DNA of 64,000 nt from Chryseobacterium sp. ON_d1 (GTDB lineage Bacteria; Bacteroidota; Bacteroidia; Flavobacteriales; Weeksellaceae). This document shows, piece by piece, positions 53,827 to 63,398 of the stretch (its first letter is position 1; each line of letters starts with the position of its first letter). The stretch is from NCBI RefSeq assembly GCF_006829085.1, contig NZ_BJTC01000016.1:84197-148196 (forward strand). Direction: 5' to 3'. The notes under the pieces are model-generated. The model made no database searches and was not told the DNA's origin. It worked only from the letters and a program-made list of their open reading frames with translations. The position numbers were made by a program, and so were the translations under genes.

Positions 53827-54219
53827 ATGAATTTTACTATAGAAAATATTGAAGCAGCTCACCAAAAAGTAAAAACCGGAGCCGATTTTCCTCAATACAT
53901 CCAGACAATAAAAGCAATGGGTGTCTCTCATTATAAAGTCTATGTCCCGGACGGAAATACCGAATATTTTAGTAATGAAAACCGATCTGTCCAGACTGGA
54001 AGTAAATATGATATACTTAAAGTTTCTGATATTGTAAGTCTTGAAAATTTTAAACTGAGACTGAAACTTCATCAACAGGGTGAAACAGATTATATGACTT
54101 TCTGTAATGACTGTGCAGGCAACGGAATCAAAGGCTGGACAATGGACCTTACTGCTATGACCTGTACTTATTTTGACCGGAATGAAACCGATATACTGAC
54201 AGAGCATATTCCAGGCTAA
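53827..54219 (+). CDS. DUF1398 family protein
   Basis: 130 aa. The sequence has the pattern of DUF1398 proteins: N-terminal IEAAHQKVKTGADFPQYIQ, then YMTFCNDCAGNGIKGWTMDL and MTCTYFDRN near the end. The function is unknown. A 118-base AT-rich gap separates it from the response regulator. Confidence 0.82.
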   Translation: MNFTIENIEAAHQKVKTGADFPQYIQTIKAMGVSHYKVYVPDGNTEYFSNENRSVQTGSKYDILKVSDIVSLENFKLRLKLHQQGETDYMTFCNDCAGNGIKGWTMDLTAMTCTYFDRNETDILTEHIPG

Positions 54220-54338
54220 TTTTCGTTAAATTACATATAACAAAGTCATGTAAAGTCAGGCTTATTAAATATTGTTTGTTATTATTGATTTAAATTATTA
54301 ATTTTGTTAAAAACGATAGATAATAGTAATTGATAAGC

Positions 54339-55016
54339 ATGGGAAAGGTTTTTACGAAGCTGGCATTCACGGTATTAAGTTTGGGGTCTATATTGACATT
54401 TGCTCAAAAAAATGATTTGGGAGCATGGTATATGTATTTCGGAAATAATAAAATCAGCAAGAAGCTGAACTGGCACAATGAGATTCAGTACCGTAATTTC
54501 GATGCGGTAGGAGATCTGGAGCAGCTGCTGATCCGTACAGGAATTGGGTATGACCTTACAGAAAATAATAACAATGTTTTATTGGGATACGGCTTCATTC
54601 TAAGTCAGCCTTACGTAAACGGAGAAAAAAAAGAGAATATTGAACACAGAATTTTCCAGCAGTATATTACCAAACAGAAATTCGGACGTTTCAATCTTCA
54701 GCACCGTTACCGTTTGGAAGAGCGTTTTCTGGAGGATGATTTCAGGATGAGGTTCCGTTATATGCTGGGGGTGAATATTGCCATTACTCAAAAAGAGATG
54801 CTTCCTAAAACCCTCTATGCATCAGTATATAACGAAATTTTCCTGCATTTCAACAGTCCGGTTTTTGACAGAAACAGAGTTTATGGAGCATTAGGATATG
54901 TCATCAACAAAAATATGAGGATTGAAGCCGGCTATATGAACCAGATTCAGGAAAACAGAAACCGCGGACAGATTCAGATTGGTTTTTATAACAATATCCC
55001 GTTTACTAAAAACTGA
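54339..55016 (+). CDS. DUF2490 outer-membrane protein
   Basis: 225 aa from the ATG at 54339; an in-frame TTG lies three codons upstream. The signal ends at TFAQ. The mature part shows amphipathic beta strands of a small barrel (NWHNEIQYRNFDAVGDLEQLLIRTGIGYDL). This matches DUF2490, a predicted outer-membrane family. The next gene, a bestrophin, starts 79 bases downstream. Confidence 0.85.
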   Translation: MGKVFTKLAFTVLSLGSILTFAQKNDLGAWYMYFGNNKISKKLNWHNEIQYRNFDAVGDLEQLLIRTGIGYDLTENNNNVLLGYGFILSQPYVNGEKKENIEHRIFQQYITKQKFGRFNLQHRYRLEERFLEDDFRMRFRYMLGVNIAITQKEMLPKTLYASVYNEIFLHFNSPVFDRNRVYGALGYVINKNMRIEAGYMNQIQENRNRGQIQIGFYNNIPFTKN

Positions 55017-55095
55017 TGATTACTGCTGAATGCTCTGACGAAAAAAACATTATCTGAAAAAAGATAGAATTATAAACATTATAAAATAAACACAT

Positions 55096-56100
55096 ATGCA
55101 TTCAGGAAAAAGATTCGGAGCCCGGGAGTTCATTGTCTGGACCAGACGGAGTATTTATGCTCTGATTATATTATCAGCGATTCCTACAGTCCTTTATTTT
55201 CTGGGCTGGAAATTTCTCTCCGTTCCATGGCAGCCAATTGCGATCATGGGAACAGCAGTTGCCTTTATTGTTGGATTTAAAAATAATGCCAGCTACAGCA
55301 GACTTTGGGAAGCCAGACAGATTTATGGCGCAATTATTAATGACAGCCGTAGTTTTGGTTATATTCTGAGAGATGCTATGTATTCAAAAAATCCGGACAA
55401 AGTAAAAGAAATGTTTCTTCGTCATTATGCATGGCTTACAGCATTGAGATTTCAGCTCCGCGAGCCCCGGGCATGGGAAAATATGGGAACTTCCCAATTT
55501 GATGAGTATGCTAAAAAATATGATATTCCCGAGAGGATTTTCAGGCTGGATGAAGAATTGAAAAAATATCTTTCCGAGCCTGAGCTTCAGTATATTTTAA
55601 GTAAAAAGAACAGAGCTACACAGCTGATGGCCGGGCAGAGCAAGGCTCTGTCAGAAGCATATGAAAAAGCCGAAATCAATGATTTCCAATGGACACAGCT
55701 CAATCAGCAGCTGGTAAAGTTTACAGATGATCAGGGAAAAGCTGAAAGAATTAAGAACTTTCCTTATCCCAGGAATTTCTCCTCAATCACAACTTATCTT
55801 TTGCTTTTATTCATTGTTTTTGTGCCTTTTGGATTACTGAAAGAGTTTGATAAATTAGGAGAAGGAACTATGGTGGAAGGATGGACATTATGGTTTAATA
55901 TTCCATTTTCTTTGCTGGTAACATGGTGTTTCCATACCTTAGACAGTGTAGGTGAGGCTTCGGTTAATCCTTTTGAAGGAAGCCCCAATGATGTTCCTAT
56001 CACCCAGATCAGCCGCACCATTGAAATCGATATGAGAGATATGCTGGATGAATCTGATCTCCCATCAGCGATCACACCCAAAAATAATATTGTGCTTTAA
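55096..56100 (+). CDS. Bestrophin family ion channel
   Basis: 334 aa. About four membrane helices and the conserved start VWTRRSIYALIILS and FKNNASYSRLWEARQIYGAIINDSR mark the bacterial bestrophin family. The end holds NPFEGSPNDVPITQISRTIEIDMRDM, the typical Pro/Asp segment. Bacterial homologues conduct cations. It may act together with the antiporter gene downstream. Confidence 0.93.
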   Translation: MHSGKRFGAREFIVWTRRSIYALIILSAIPTVLYFLGWKFLSVPWQPIAIMGTAVAFIVGFKNNASYSRLWEARQIYGAIINDSRSFGYILRDAMYSKNPDKVKEMFLRHYAWLTALRFQLREPRAWENMGTSQFDEYAKKYDIPERIFRLDEELKKYLSEPELQYILSKKNRATQLMAGQSKALSEAYEKAEINDFQWTQLNQQLVKFTDDQGKAERIKNFPYPRNFSSITTYLLLLFIVFVPFGLLKEFDKLGEGTMVEGWTLWFNIPFSLLVTWCFHTLDSVGEASVNPFEGSPNDVPITQISRTIEIDMRDMLDESDLPSAITPKNNIVL

Positions 56101-56233
56101 TGTTTTTTCGGTTGTAAAGAAAAAGTCTAAACTTTGGATGAAATTAAACCTTATAGGTTTGGGAAATCATAATACACAATATCTGATATCTCAGAATAAA
56201 AAATAATACTTAACTTAAAAAAACTAACTCAAA

Positions 56234-57847
56234 ATGATTCACAGCTATGTTATAATATCCATTGCAGTACTGCTTTCTGTGATGATATTGGTAATGATTG
56301 GGCAGAAATTAAAAGTCGCTTACCCGATTTTTCTTGTGATTGCAGGATTGCTGATAAGCTTTATACCGGGAATGCCACGTATTGAAATAGAACCTGATCT
56401 TGTTTTCCTGATCTTCCTTCCGCCTATTTTGTTTGAAGCCGCCTGGTTTACTTCATGGCAGGACTTTCATAAATGGAGAAAACAGATTTTTTCGATGGCT
56501 TTCGGGCTTGTATTTTTAACTTCAATAGTGGTAGCGTACCTTTCATCTTCCATTATTCCCGGGCTTACTGTAGCCATGGGATTTCTGTTGGGCGGAGTAA
56601 ATTCACCACCGGATGCGGTAGCAGCAACTTCCGTTTTGAAACATATGAAAATCCCCAAAAAAATAACCAATATTCTGGAAGGGGAAAGCCTTATCAATGA
56701 TGCATCCAGTTTAATTGTATTTAAATTTGCTCTGGCAGCCGTTATTTCAGGACAGTTTATCTGGAGGGATGCTGTTCAGGATTTCTTTACGATGGCGATT
56801 GGGGGAATTGCTGTAGGAGTGGCGGTAGGGTTCCTGTTTGGGGCTTTATTAAAGGTTATTCCTACCAATTCCAATATAGATACCATTATCACGCTTATTG
56901 TACCTTACATTATGTATGTAGGGGCAGAGCATTTTCATTTTTCAGGCGTATTATCAGTGGTAGCAGGAGGATTATTGATGTCCTATAACTCACACTGCTA
57001 TTTAAGCCATACTTCAAGGATCCAGTCCGGGAATGTATGGAGTGTATTGATATTCCTTATGAATACCATTATCTTCATTCTCATTGGCCTTGAACTTCCT
57101 ATTGTAGTGGAAGGAATGAAAGAATACACCATTTCTGAAGGTATCTTCTACAGTATAGTCATTGGCGGAGCGATTATCGGAACAAGAATTCTGTACAGCT
57201 ATGCATTGATGTATTTCCCAAGAGTCTGCTCCAGGGAATTGAGGTTGAAAGTTCCTAAACCGGACTGGCGGGAACCTTTCATCATCAGTTTTGCTGCAAT
57301 GAGGGGAGTGGTTTCACTGGCTGCTGCGCTGTCAATTCCTGCTTTTCTGCCAAACGGAGAGGCATTTCCTCATAGAAATATTATTTTATTTGTAACTTTC
57401 GTTATTATTTTGATTACTCTGGTAGGACAAGGATTATTGCTAAGTCCGATTTTGAAGTTATTGAATATCCAGGATGCCGGAAGTGAACTGCCGGAAGAAA
57501 AGCAGGAAGTAATTTTGATGCGTAAACTGAAAGAAACAGCACTGCATAAACTGGATAATGATTTTTCTGAATTGGCTGTAACCAACAGCCTGGTGCGTCA
57601 TCAGAAACACAAATTGGAAAACGAGATGATGCTGATGGCAGACAAAGCCCAATGTATGGCTTCTACAGGAGATTATGTGTCAGCAATCAATGAAAATAAA
57701 GATGTCTTACGACAGATTATTCAGGCACAGAGAAATGAGCTGCACCGAATGAAAAGAGAAAAGATATTTGATGATCACGTGATGAGAAGCATTGAAATGC
57801 AGCTGGATTTTGATGAAGCGAAGATCACTGGTTTTTCACATGGGTAA
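56234..57847 (+). CDS. Na+/H+ antiporter, CPA1 family
   Basis: 537 aa with about 12 membrane helices. The family motifs GGVNSPPDAVAATSVLKHMK and EGESLINDASSLIVFK hold the acidic residues that carry ions. The tail (about 420-537) is soluble and helical. It exchanges Na+ or K+ for protons. It has the length of the YjcE/NhaP-like Bacteroidetes members. Confidence 0.93.
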   Translation: MIHSYVIISIAVLLSVMILVMIGQKLKVAYPIFLVIAGLLISFIPGMPRIEIEPDLVFLIFLPPILFEAAWFTSWQDFHKWRKQIFSMAFGLVFLTSIVVAYLSSSIIPGLTVAMGFLLGGVNSPPDAVAATSVLKHMKIPKKITNILEGESLINDASSLIVFKFALAAVISGQFIWRDAVQDFFTMAIGGIAVGVAVGFLFGALLKVIPTNSNIDTIITLIVPYIMYVGAEHFHFSGVLSVVAGGLLMSYNSHCYLSHTSRIQSGNVWSVLIFLMNTIIFILIGLELPIVVEGMKEYTISEGIFYSIVIGGAIIGTRILYSYALMYFPRVCSRELRLKVPKPDWREPFIISFAAMRGVVSLAAALSIPAFLPNGEAFPHRNIILFVTFVIILITLVGQGLLLSPILKLLNIQDAGSELPEEKQEVILMRKLKETALHKLDNDFSELAVTNSLVRHQKHKLENEMMLMADKAQCMASTGDYVSAINENKDVLRQIIQAQRNELHRMKREKIFDDHVMRSIEMQLDFDEAKITGFSHG

Positions 57848-58067
57848 TAAAAAATAAACCATAAAAGTCACAAAAGGATAAAAGTTAAAATGAACTTGCA
57901 GCAATAAAAAGTTCACAAAATGAAAACTTTGAAATTTTAAAGACTTAAGTGTACTTCTCCGGAGTAGAAATTTAAGCTTTAAATAGTTTGGAGATATAAC
58001 TTTTGTGACTTTGATGGTTAAATAGTAAGAACAAAATGTGTACATTTAGACCTATTAAACCCATAAT

Positions 58068-58499
58068 ATGAGCACGCCAATCACTGTTCAGTACAAAATA
58101 AATGCTTCAGTTGAAAAAGTCTGGAAAGCATTAACCGATAAATATGAAATGAAATCCTGGTATTTTGATATCCAGGATTTTGATTTAAAATCAGGAAAGG
58201 TATTTAACTTCTACGAACCCGGAGGAGCCAACCAATATCATCATCAGGGTGAAATTATAGAAGTAATACCCCATCATAAATTAAAACATTCCTGGTCTTA
58301 TCCTGATTTTTCAGATCAGAAAACAATCGTAACCTGGGAATTGCAATCCGAAGACGGACAAACTTTAGTAAGGCTGACCCATGATAATATTGAAAATTTC
58401 AAAGAATTAGGAGAAGGCTTTTCAAGAGAAAATTTTACAAAAGGCTGGAATACCATTTTGGGGCAGAGCTTAAAAGAGAATATAGAAAATAAACGATGA
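58068..58499 (+). CDS. SRPBCC (AHSA1-like) protein
   Basis: 143 aa. The N-terminal INASVEKVWKALTDKYEMKSW and C-terminal EGFSRENFTKGWNTIL are typical of the START-like activator of Hsp90 ATPase 1 superfamily. It probably binds a hydrophobic ligand. It overlaps the next gene in ATGA, starting a three-gene operon. Confidence 0.88.
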   Translation: MSTPITVQYKINASVEKVWKALTDKYEMKSWYFDIQDFDLKSGKVFNFYEPGGANQYHHQGEIIEVIPHHKLKHSWSYPDFSDQKTIVTWELQSEDGQTLVRLTHDNIENFKELGEGFSRENFTKGWNTILGQSLKENIENKR

Positions 58500-59002
58500 T
58501 TGCATTACAGCCTTTTACAATACAGGATGCTCCGCAGCTGATTTCAAAGATACAGGATGAGCGCATGCTTCTTCAGTTTGCAGGTCCCGCATATCGCTAT
58601 CCGCTCACAGAAGAACAGCTGGAAACCGATTTGTCTGATAAAAACAGAACTTTGTTTAAAATAACAGATCAGACTGGAGAGGCAATCGGGCATGCTCAGA
58701 TATTTTTGAAAGAGAATACTTTTCTGCTGGGAAGAATTCTGATCTGGGATAAGAACAACAGAGGTAAGGGTTATGGTAAAAAAGTAATGCAGGAACTTCT
58801 GGAATATGGTTTCAGTCACTTTGATAGAGAAACTGCAGAGCTGAATGTCTACGACTGGAATACCAGTGCCATCGAATGTTACCGGAAAGTAGGTTTTGCT
58901 TTTGATCCTGATGTTAAGAGCGAAGCAAAGATTGATCAGGAAACATGGGTTTCATTGAATATGAAAATCCATAGAAACATTTTTGAATTACAGGAATCAT
59001 GA
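58496..59002 (+). CDS. GNAT family N-acetyltransferase
   Basis: 168 aa. The acetyl-CoA loop (NNRGKGYGKKVMQELLEYGF, a Q/R-x-x-G-x-G/A variant) and the following ELNVYDWNTSAIECYRKVGF mark a RimI/SpeG-like GNAT. The substrate is unknown. It overlaps both neighbouring genes by 4 bases. Confidence 0.9.
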   Translation: MIALQPFTIQDAPQLISKIQDERMLLQFAGPAYRYPLTEEQLETDLSDKNRTLFKITDQTGEAIGHAQIFLKENTFLLGRILIWDKNNRGKGYGKKVMQELLEYGFSHFDRETAELNVYDWNTSAIECYRKVGFAFDPDVKSEAKIDQETWVSLNMKIHRNIFELQES

Positions 59003-59382
59003 CACAGTTTACCGCACTTCGTCCTATATTCTGGACGGAAAACCTTGATGAAACCATTGGCTTTTATATGCAAGTTCTGGAATTTACCCTTATGGGTAGA
59101 AATGATGACTGGCAGTGGGCTTCCCTTCGAAAAGATGAAATTTATATTATGCTGTCTCAGCCCAATGAGCATGAAAATAATACTTCAATCGGATTTTCCG
59201 GTTCATTCTATTTCAATGTAAATAAAGTAGATGACCTTTGGGAGGATCTTAAAACAAAAGCCAAAGTTTGCTATGAAATTGAAACTTTTGAATGGGGAAT
59301 GAGAGAATTTGCCATCTATGATAACAACGGATACCTGTTACAATTTGGTGAACCCGTAGATAATATTGGCAATACGGAATAA
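58999..59382 (+). CDS. VOC family protein (bleomycin-resistance-like fold)
   Basis: 127 aa. The pattern ALRPIFWTENLDETIGFYMQVLEF at the start and EFAIYDNNGYLLQFGEP at the end is a single VOC unit similar to bleomycin-resistance proteins. Whether it binds a drug is unknown. It is the last gene of a coupled trio with an SRPBCC and a GNAT gene. Confidence 0.88.
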   Translation: MTQFTALRPIFWTENLDETIGFYMQVLEFTLMGRNDDWQWASLRKDEIYIMLSQPNEHENNTSIGFSGSFYFNVNKVDDLWEDLKTKAKVCYEIETFEWGMREFAIYDNNGYLLQFGEPVDNIGNTE

Positions 59383-59389
59383 AATTTGC

Positions 59390-59397
59390 TATTTTTG
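59390..59397 (+). promoter_or_regulatory. Promoter -7 box of the first cyclotransferase gene
   Basis: TATTTTTG matches TAnnTTTG, 20 bases before the ATG. It overlaps the end of the intergenic gap after the VOC gene. Confidence 0.4.
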
Positions 59398-59417
59398 GAG
59401 AAATATTTAGAAATTCA

Positions 59418-60440
59418 ATGAAAAAAAATATAATAGCAGGTTTCGCAGCGATTTTATTACTGGCATCTTGTAATAAGGATAAAGAAATTCTTAATACATT
59501 AAGTACTTATAATACATCAATGGAGGCGAAAGGGTATCATTTTGGAGATAAGCTTGAGCTTCCGAAAGAGGTAACAGAAAATGCAGAAAGTGTAACCATC
59601 AGCTTTGGAGATAAAGAAACAACGAACTTAACTATTGATCCGAAATTTTTCACTTTAGGTGATAACGCTGTTACATTCAATATCAAAACAAAAGGTGGGG
59701 AAGTCCTGAACCAGGATGCTACCATCAATGTATTTGCAAAAAATCCTGAAAAAAGCATTCCTTATCAGATTGTGGCAGAATACCCTCATGATCCTAAAAA
59801 CTTTGTGCAGGGATTCCAGATCGAGGGAAATACTATTTATGAAAGTGACGGACAGAACGGATCTTCCCAGATTTTAAAATACACGTTAGGAACAACCACA
59901 CCGCTTGCTTCGACCAAACAGGCTCAGGAAGATTTTTCTGAAGGAAGTACCATCGTAGGAGATAAAGTATATCAGCTGACATGGCAGAGCAAAAAAGGAT
60001 ACGTCTATGATAAAAATTCTTTAAAACTGCTTTCAGAATTCGCTTATCCCAATGTATTAGGTGAAGGCTGGGGATTGACATATGACGGGAAAAATCTGAT
60101 TGCTTCCGATGGAAGTAAACTTTTATATTTCCTTGATGTAAATGATCCTTCAAAACTGGTTAAATATATCGCAGTGGCCGGAAGTTCTCAGGCATACGAC
60201 CAATTGAACGAACTGGAGTATCACAACGGATTTATTTATGCTAATGTTTGGCAGAAGCCTATTATTTTAAAGATCAACCCCGCAAACGGAGAAGTGGTGG
60301 GAACCTTTGATTTCACCGAAATTGCAAAACAGAATACCAAAGGAAGTGATGATGTTCTGAACGGAATTGCTTTCAAAGGAGATAATATGCTGGTAACCGG
60401 TAAAAACTGGTCAAAGATTTATGAGGTTCAAATTAAATAA
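59418..60440 (+). CDS. Glutaminyl-peptide cyclotransferase, copy 1
   Basis: 340 aa. Lipobox Leu-Ala-Ser-Cys at residues 15-18. The first 110 residues form an extra beta domain. The rest is the PF05096 propeller: FVQGFQIEGNTIYESDGQNG, FSEGSTIVGDKVYQLTWQ, GEGWGLTYDGKNLIASDG, LNELEYHNGFIYANVW, LNGIAF. It converts N-terminal Gln to pyroglutamate. In Bacteroidetes most signal-peptidase I products begin with Gln, so this enzyme is important at the inner membrane or periplasm. It is followed by a terminator and a second copy. Confidence 0.92.
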   Translation: MKKNIIAGFAAILLLASCNKDKEILNTLSTYNTSMEAKGYHFGDKLELPKEVTENAESVTISFGDKETTNLTIDPKFFTLGDNAVTFNIKTKGGEVLNQDATINVFAKNPEKSIPYQIVAEYPHDPKNFVQGFQIEGNTIYESDGQNGSSQILKYTLGTTTPLASTKQAQEDFSEGSTIVGDKVYQLTWQSKKGYVYDKNSLKLLSEFAYPNVLGEGWGLTYDGKNLIASDGSKLLYFLDVNDPSKLVKYIAVAGSSQAYDQLNELEYHNGFIYANVWQKPIILKINPANGEVVGTFDFTEIAKQNTKGSDDVLNGIAFKGDNMLVTGKNWSKIYEVQIK

Positions 60441-60462
60441 TCTGATTTTATTGGAAAAAGTA

Positions 60463-60492
60463 AAAGTAGCGTTCCCCAGGGAACGTTACTTT
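60463..60492. terminator. Intrinsic terminator between the two cyclotransferase genes
   Basis: AAAGTAGCGTTCCC and GGGAACGTTACTTT pair over 14 bases with one G-U, followed by TCATTTTAA. The two copies are thus separate transcription units. Confidence 0.7.
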
Positions 60493-60514
60493 CATTTTAA
60501 GGATTAAATTTTAG

Positions 60515-60522
60515 TAATTTTG
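60515..60522 (+). promoter_or_regulatory. Promoter -7 box of the second cyclotransferase gene
   Basis: TAATTTTG matches TAnnTTTG. Transcription would begin near 60527-60530, which disfavours the ATG at 60527 and supports the ATG at 60542 as the start codon. Confidence 0.5.
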
Positions 60523-60541
60523 GCAAATGATTAAAAACTTC

Positions 60542-61567
60542 ATGAAGCAAAGTATCATGGCTGGTCTGGCAGCAGTATTCTTGTTGACTTCCTGTAATAA
60601 TAACGAAAAAATGCTAGATTCTCTGGCTGATTATAACAATGCAAGGGAAGCAAAAGGGTATCATTTTGGAGATCAACTTGATCTTCCCAAAGAAGTGACG
60701 GAAAATGCAGAAAGCATTACTATAAGCTTCGGGGATAAAGAAACAACAGATTTAACGATAAATCCGAAGTTTTTTACGTTGGGAGATAACGATGTGGTTT
60801 TTGTTATCAAAACCAGAAGTGGGGAACTATTAAATCAGGATGCTACCATTAATGTATTTGCAAAGACTCCTGAAAAGAAAATTTCTTATGCAATAGTGGG
60901 GGATTATCCTCATGATCCGAATAATTTTATTGAAGGTTTTCTGATTGAAGGAAACACAGTTTATGAAAGTGATGGGATGAAAGGGGCTTCTCAGCTTATA
61001 AAATATGCTTTAGGGGCGTCTACTCCAGATATTGTAGCAAAGCAGTCTGCTGAAATTTTCTCTGAAGGCTGCACAATAGTTGGAGATAAAATATATCAAT
61101 TGACTTACCAGAATAAAATTGGTTTTGTTTATGATAAAAATACTTTAAAGAAAGTATCCGAATTTCCTTTGCCTGATATTATTGCAGAAGGATGGGGGCT
61201 GACGTATGACGGAAAAAATCTGATCGCTACAGATGGTTCAAAGAATCTTTATTTTCTGGATGTTAATGATCCGTCAAAAGTCGTAAAAACAGTATCTGTT
61301 GCCGGAAATACAGAGATCTATACTCAGCTTAATGAGCTGGAGTATCATAATGGTTTCATCTATTCAAACATCTGGCACAGCCCGGTTATTCTCAAAATCA
61401 ATCCTGTATCAGGAGAGGTTGCCGGGAAATTTGATTTTACACAACTGACAAAGGAAAATGATCAGGGAAACAGTGAATATGTTTTGAACGGAATTGCTTT
61501 CAAAGGAGATAATATGTTTATAACAGGGAAAAACTGGGCAAAGATATATGAAGTAGTTGTCAAATAA
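60542..61567 (+). CDS. Glutaminyl-peptide cyclotransferase, copy 2
   Basis: 341 aa from the ATG at 60542, chosen over the ATG at 60527 because of the promoter position and alignment with copy 1. Lipobox Leu-Thr-Ser-Cys. It is closely similar to the upstream gene throughout, a tandem duplication. Differences fall in conserved places: the FVQGF of copy 1 (FTQGL in typical family members) reads FIEGF, and LTWQ reads LTYQ. It may have shifted specificity or lost activity. Confidence 0.88.
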   Translation: MKQSIMAGLAAVFLLTSCNNNEKMLDSLADYNNAREAKGYHFGDQLDLPKEVTENAESITISFGDKETTDLTINPKFFTLGDNDVVFVIKTRSGELLNQDATINVFAKTPEKKISYAIVGDYPHDPNNFIEGFLIEGNTVYESDGMKGASQLIKYALGASTPDIVAKQSAEIFSEGCTIVGDKIYQLTYQNKIGFVYDKNTLKKVSEFPLPDIIAEGWGLTYDGKNLIATDGSKNLYFLDVNDPSKVVKTVSVAGNTEIYTQLNELEYHNGFIYSNIWHSPVILKINPVSGEVAGKFDFTQLTKENDQGNSEYVLNGIAFKGDNMFITGKNWAKIYEVVVK

Positions 61568-61708
61568 ACGGAATGTATCACTAGAGTTTTACAAACAAAA
61601 ATTATTTGTTATTTCGGTTTTGGCAGCCAATAAAGAAAATTCGATTAGATTTAACGGGCTTTTGAATGAAATTATTTTTCAGTAAATTGACCACATTAAA
61701 AAGACAGG

Positions 61709-62668
61709 GTGAAGTTTTTAAACATACTATTTTTTTTCCTTTTCTGTACGGCTTCAGCGCAGAATGTACTTCCTTTGGATACTTTGAAACTGAAGGAAGC
61801 AAAAGATATGCTTGCTGATGACTACGGAAGCCTGTATATCTATAAGAACAAGGATTTTAGTTTTACCAAATATGATTCTTTAGGAAAACAGATCGGGAAA
61901 ATGATGTTTACTGTTCCTTATAAGGTGCAGACGGTACAGAACCCTCTGAATGTGCCATTATTTTCTGAAAATGCCCAGGAAATGAAATTTGTGGACCAGA
62001 ATATGAATGAGATTCAGAGACTTGATTTTAAGCAGAAATTTGGGTTTATCCGAATGGCTTATGCTGAAGACCTGCAGCAGCTGTGGCTTCTGGATGACAG
62101 CACAAAACGTCTGATACAGTACAATTTCAGAAATGACACGACGATCAACTCCTATCCTTTTGATATCAGCTTTGAAGATTTAATGGATATGCTGGTGTAT
62201 GAAAATAAAGTCTATATTCTAACGAGAAAACATATCAGAATTTACAGTCTGAAATTTGAAAAACTATTTGAAGCTCCCCTGGAAAACGGAAAACGTTTCA
62301 GAAGAGAGAATGATATAATCCTGGTTATTGCGGCTAATTCTATTTCACAATACATTCCTGAAAAGGGAATGACAACTGTTTTTGAAGATCCGGATGCACA
62401 AATTGTGGATAAAAACATCCTCTCTTATTTTGAAATCAAGGGGAACAAACTCTATCTTTACAGCCTTGAAAAAGTAAAGAAAGCCAAACAGCAGAAACAG
62501 CTTGAAGCTCAGCCGGAATCCCAGCAGTCCCCTACAGAAAAAGCGGTAGAGAAAGCAGAGGAGAAAGCCAGTGAAAATCCAGAAGTGAAACCTTCAGACA
62601 ATACGCTGCAGAAGTTGATCGAAGATATTTCTGAAATTCAGGCTGAAGGGGTAAAGCTTATCAATTAA
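61709..62668 (+). CDS. Exported protein of unknown function
   Basis: 319 aa from a GTG start at 61709, which begins a signal peptide (KFLNILFFFLFCTASAQ). The body is beta-rich with repeated strand patterns (LQQLWLLDDSTKRLIQYNF, KVYILTRKHIRIYSLKFEK) that suggest a propeller. A Lys/Glu/Pro-rich low-complexity segment follows at about 265-300. No family was assigned. It lies 27 bases before the kinase gene. Confidence 0.7.
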   Translation: MKFLNILFFFLFCTASAQNVLPLDTLKLKEAKDMLADDYGSLYIYKNKDFSFTKYDSLGKQIGKMMFTVPYKVQTVQNPLNVPLFSENAQEMKFVDQNMNEIQRLDFKQKFGFIRMAYAEDLQQLWLLDDSTKRLIQYNFRNDTTINSYPFDISFEDLMDMLVYENKVYILTRKHIRIYSLKFEKLFEAPLENGKRFRRENDIILVIAANSISQYIPEKGMTTVFEDPDAQIVDKNILSYFEIKGNKLYLYSLEKVKKAKQQKQLEAQPESQQSPTEKAVEKAEEKASENPEVKPSDNTLQKLIEDISEIQAEGVKLIN

Positions 62669-62695
62669 TAGTAAATACAAGGAAAAAGAATATTT

Positions 62696-63310
62696 ATGCA
62701 TATTGCAGTTACAGGAAACATCGGCGCTGGAAAAACCACTTTGACGACGATGCTTTCCAAGCATTACGGATGGGATGCACAATTTGAAGACGTAGATCAT
62801 AACCCGTATCTGGAAGATTTCTATTCAGATATGAGCAAATGGAGTTTTGCATTGCAGGTGTATTTCCTGGGAAGCAGATTCCGTCAGGTAAAGGAAATCA
62901 GAGAAAGTGGTAAAAATATCATTCAGGATCGTACCATTTATGAAGATGCCCATATCTTTGCAGAAAACTTAAATGATATGAATCTCCTTTCAGACAGAGA
63001 TTTCAATAACTATTCGTCTGTTTTTGACCTGATGAAATCTTTTGTATCCGCTCCGGATTTATTGATCTATCTCAAATCAGATGTTCCTAATCTGGTCAAA
63101 AAAATCTATAAAAGAGGGCGTGAATATGAAGCTTCTATCAGTATTGAATATCTTTCAAAGCTGAACCAGAAATACGAAAAATGGATCTCCAATTATACGG
63201 AAGGAAAACTTCTTATCGTTGAGGTAGACGATCTTGATTTTGTTGAAAAACCGGAAGATTTCGGTTTTATCCTGGAAAAAATTGAAGCAGAACTGCACGG
63301 ATTGTTTTAA
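62696..63310 (+). CDS. Deoxynucleoside kinase
   Basis: 204 aa. The P-loop GNIGAGKTT is at residues 7-15. QDRTIYEDAHIFAENL (DRS-like motif) and KKIYKRGREYEASISIEYLSKLN (the R-x-R lid and the following conserved E) mark the dNK/dGK-dCK family. It phosphorylates deoxynucleosides in salvage. It has the normal length. Confidence 0.93.
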   Translation: MHIAVTGNIGAGKTTLTTMLSKHYGWDAQFEDVDHNPYLEDFYSDMSKWSFALQVYFLGSRFRQVKEIRESGKNIIQDRTIYEDAHIFAENLNDMNLLSDRDFNNYSSVFDLMKSFVSAPDLLIYLKSDVPNLVKKIYKRGREYEASISIEYLSKLNQKYEKWISNYTEGKLLIVEVDDLDFVEKPEDFGFILEKIEAELHGLF

Positions 63311-63398
63311 CATATTTTTATCAGTACGTTAAGAGAGAGTCAGTGTAATTCTTTTTAAATTTGTTTAGACCAAGTTTAATTTTTTGAATCATTATATC

